Positions 63,450 through 64,000 of a DNA stretch of 64,000 nt are shown here, in pieces. Both the position numbers and the translations under genes were made by a program. The notes beneath the pieces are model-generated. The model ran no database searches, was not told the origin of the DNA, and saw nothing but the letters and a program-made list of their open reading frames with translations. The DNA comes from Bacteroidota bacterium (GTDB lineage: Bacteria; Bacteroidota; Bacteroidia; Chitinophagales; JADIYW01). Location of the stretch: NCBI GenBank assembly GCA_963169645.1, contig CAUJCO010000006.1, positions 196,096 through 260,095 on the forward strand. Direction: 5' to 3'. Position 1 is the stretch's first letter; each line of letters opens with the position of its first letter.

Positions 63450-64000
63450 ATGAATGAGATTCGCTTACCTGCAGAATGGGAGCCACAAGATGCTATATTA
63501 ATTGCATTTCCAAGTGTTCAATCCGATTGGTTGAATTATTGGGATAAGATAGTTCCTTGTTATCAGAATATTATACAGATTATCTCATCCTATCAACCAT
63601 TACTAATTGTATGCGATGATGAGCAAGAGTTGCGTACACATTTACATGGTATAAATCTTGACAATATCAGCATTTATCAAACACCAATTAATGATACTTG
63701 GGCACGTGATTTTGGTGCAATTACGGTTGAGCATGACAAGTCATTTTTAATATACGATTTTATGTTTAATGGTTGGGGCTTGAAGTTTGCTGCGGATAAA
63801 GATAACTTGATAAATACACATCTTTGGGAAAAAGGCATTTTTTTAGCTTCTCAAAAAATTATTCCGGATTTAGTTTTAGAAGGTGGGAGTATTGAAAGTG
63901 ATGGGAATGGTACCGTGTTAACAACAACGCATTGTATGCTTTCTCCAAATAGAAATCCGCATTTGTCAAAAGAAGAAATAGAGCAAAAGTTAATTCAACT
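63450..64000 (+). CDS. aguA: Agmatine deiminase / peptidyl-arginine deiminase family (5' part)
   Basis: About 183 residues of a protein that runs off the right edge. It matches the start of the porphyromonas-type peptidylarginine/agmatine deiminase family: LPAEWEPQDAILIAFP at the N-terminus, NDTWARDFGAIT with the guanidinium-binding aspartate, and LVLEGGSIESDGNGTVLTT. Agmatine deiminase converts agmatine to N-carbamoylputrescine in polyamine synthesis. The catalytic C-terminal cysteine lies outside the window, so completeness cannot be checked. The start is supported by the -7 box four bases upstream. Confidence 0.9.
   Translation, partial: MNEIRLPAEWEPQDAILIAFPSVQSDWLNYWDKIVPCYQNIIQIISSYQPLLIVCDDEQELRTHLHGINLDNISIYQTPINDTWARDFGAITVEHDKSFLIYDFMFNGWGLKFAADKDNLINTHLWEKGIFLASQKIIPDLVLEGGSIESDGNGTVLTTTHCMLSPNRNPHLSKEEIEQKLIQ

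Overview
The window is a continuous piece of chromosome from a low-GC member of the Bacteroidota. The phylum call rests on several independent signs: the -7 promoter box TAnnTTTG in front of many genes, the absence of Shine-Dalgarno sequences, a secreted metalloprotease with PKD, SprB-type and type IX secretion sorting domains, a fused CcoN-CcoO cytochrome oxidase subunit, a DUF4230 protein and a Wzi-like outer-membrane barrel. I cannot place it below phylum from sequence alone. Coding density is high. No intergenic gap exceeds 300 bases, and I see no phage, insertion sequence, CRISPR array or rRNA operon.

Layout. 1-5379 (+): end of the complex I operon (nuoL tail, nuoM, nuoN), then an enoyl-CoA hydratase and class II fumarase. 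5439-9484 (-): a PLP-dependent gamma-family enzyme, dihydroorotase and a FucP-type sugar transporter. 9611-14763 (+): a Wzi-like barrel, glycerol kinase, two tandem-duplicated small lipoproteins and an unknown 330-aa protein. 14834-19100 (-): two lipoproteins, CTP synthase and an RlmL-like methyltransferase. 19146-23416 (+): an unknown helical protein, a RetSat/CrtI-type oxidoreductase and a MuiA-like secreted protein. 23559-26445 (-): rplS-trmD-rimM-rpsP and coaD. 26580-29328 (+): galK, an MFS transporter and a small membrane protein. 29394-33164 (-): mnmA and the secreted protease.

33295-44834 (+) is the centrepiece, an oxygen-response and respiration region: miaE, hemF, a Crp/Fnr regulator, a RIC/YtfE-like protein that seems to have lost most metal ligands, ccoI, ccoS, fused ccoNO, ccoQ, ccoP, ccoG, ccoH and a SafE-type protein. 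FNR-like inverted repeats lie in front of several of these genes. One is a perfect TTGAT-N4-ATCAA on the miaE promoter. Another is centred at a predicted -41.5 upstream of the RIC-like/cco operon. Together they suggest that the regulator switches oxygen-using enzymes against high-affinity oxidase assembly.

44851-48046 (-): queG, a quinone oxidoreductase and an aspartyl protease with a PDZ domain. 48091-52691 (+): an Uup-type ABC-F ATPase, an acyltransferase and a polytopic glycosyltransferase. 52719-56218 (-): a ceramidase-family membrane hydrolase, two unknown membrane proteins, DUF456 and DUF4230. 56283-58607 (+): surE, a small membrane protein, lpxB and tRNA-Ala(GGC). 58612-63378 (-): an MBL-fold hydrolase, an OmpA-family protein, an MFS transporter and an alpha/beta hydrolase. 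63450 to the end (+): the 5' part of an agmatine deiminase gene.

A feature running through the window is that at least thirteen genes have the -7 box only four (once five) bases before the start codon. Transcription should therefore start on or next to the initiation codon, giving leaderless mRNAs. I used this spacing to choose several start sites, including two GTG starts.
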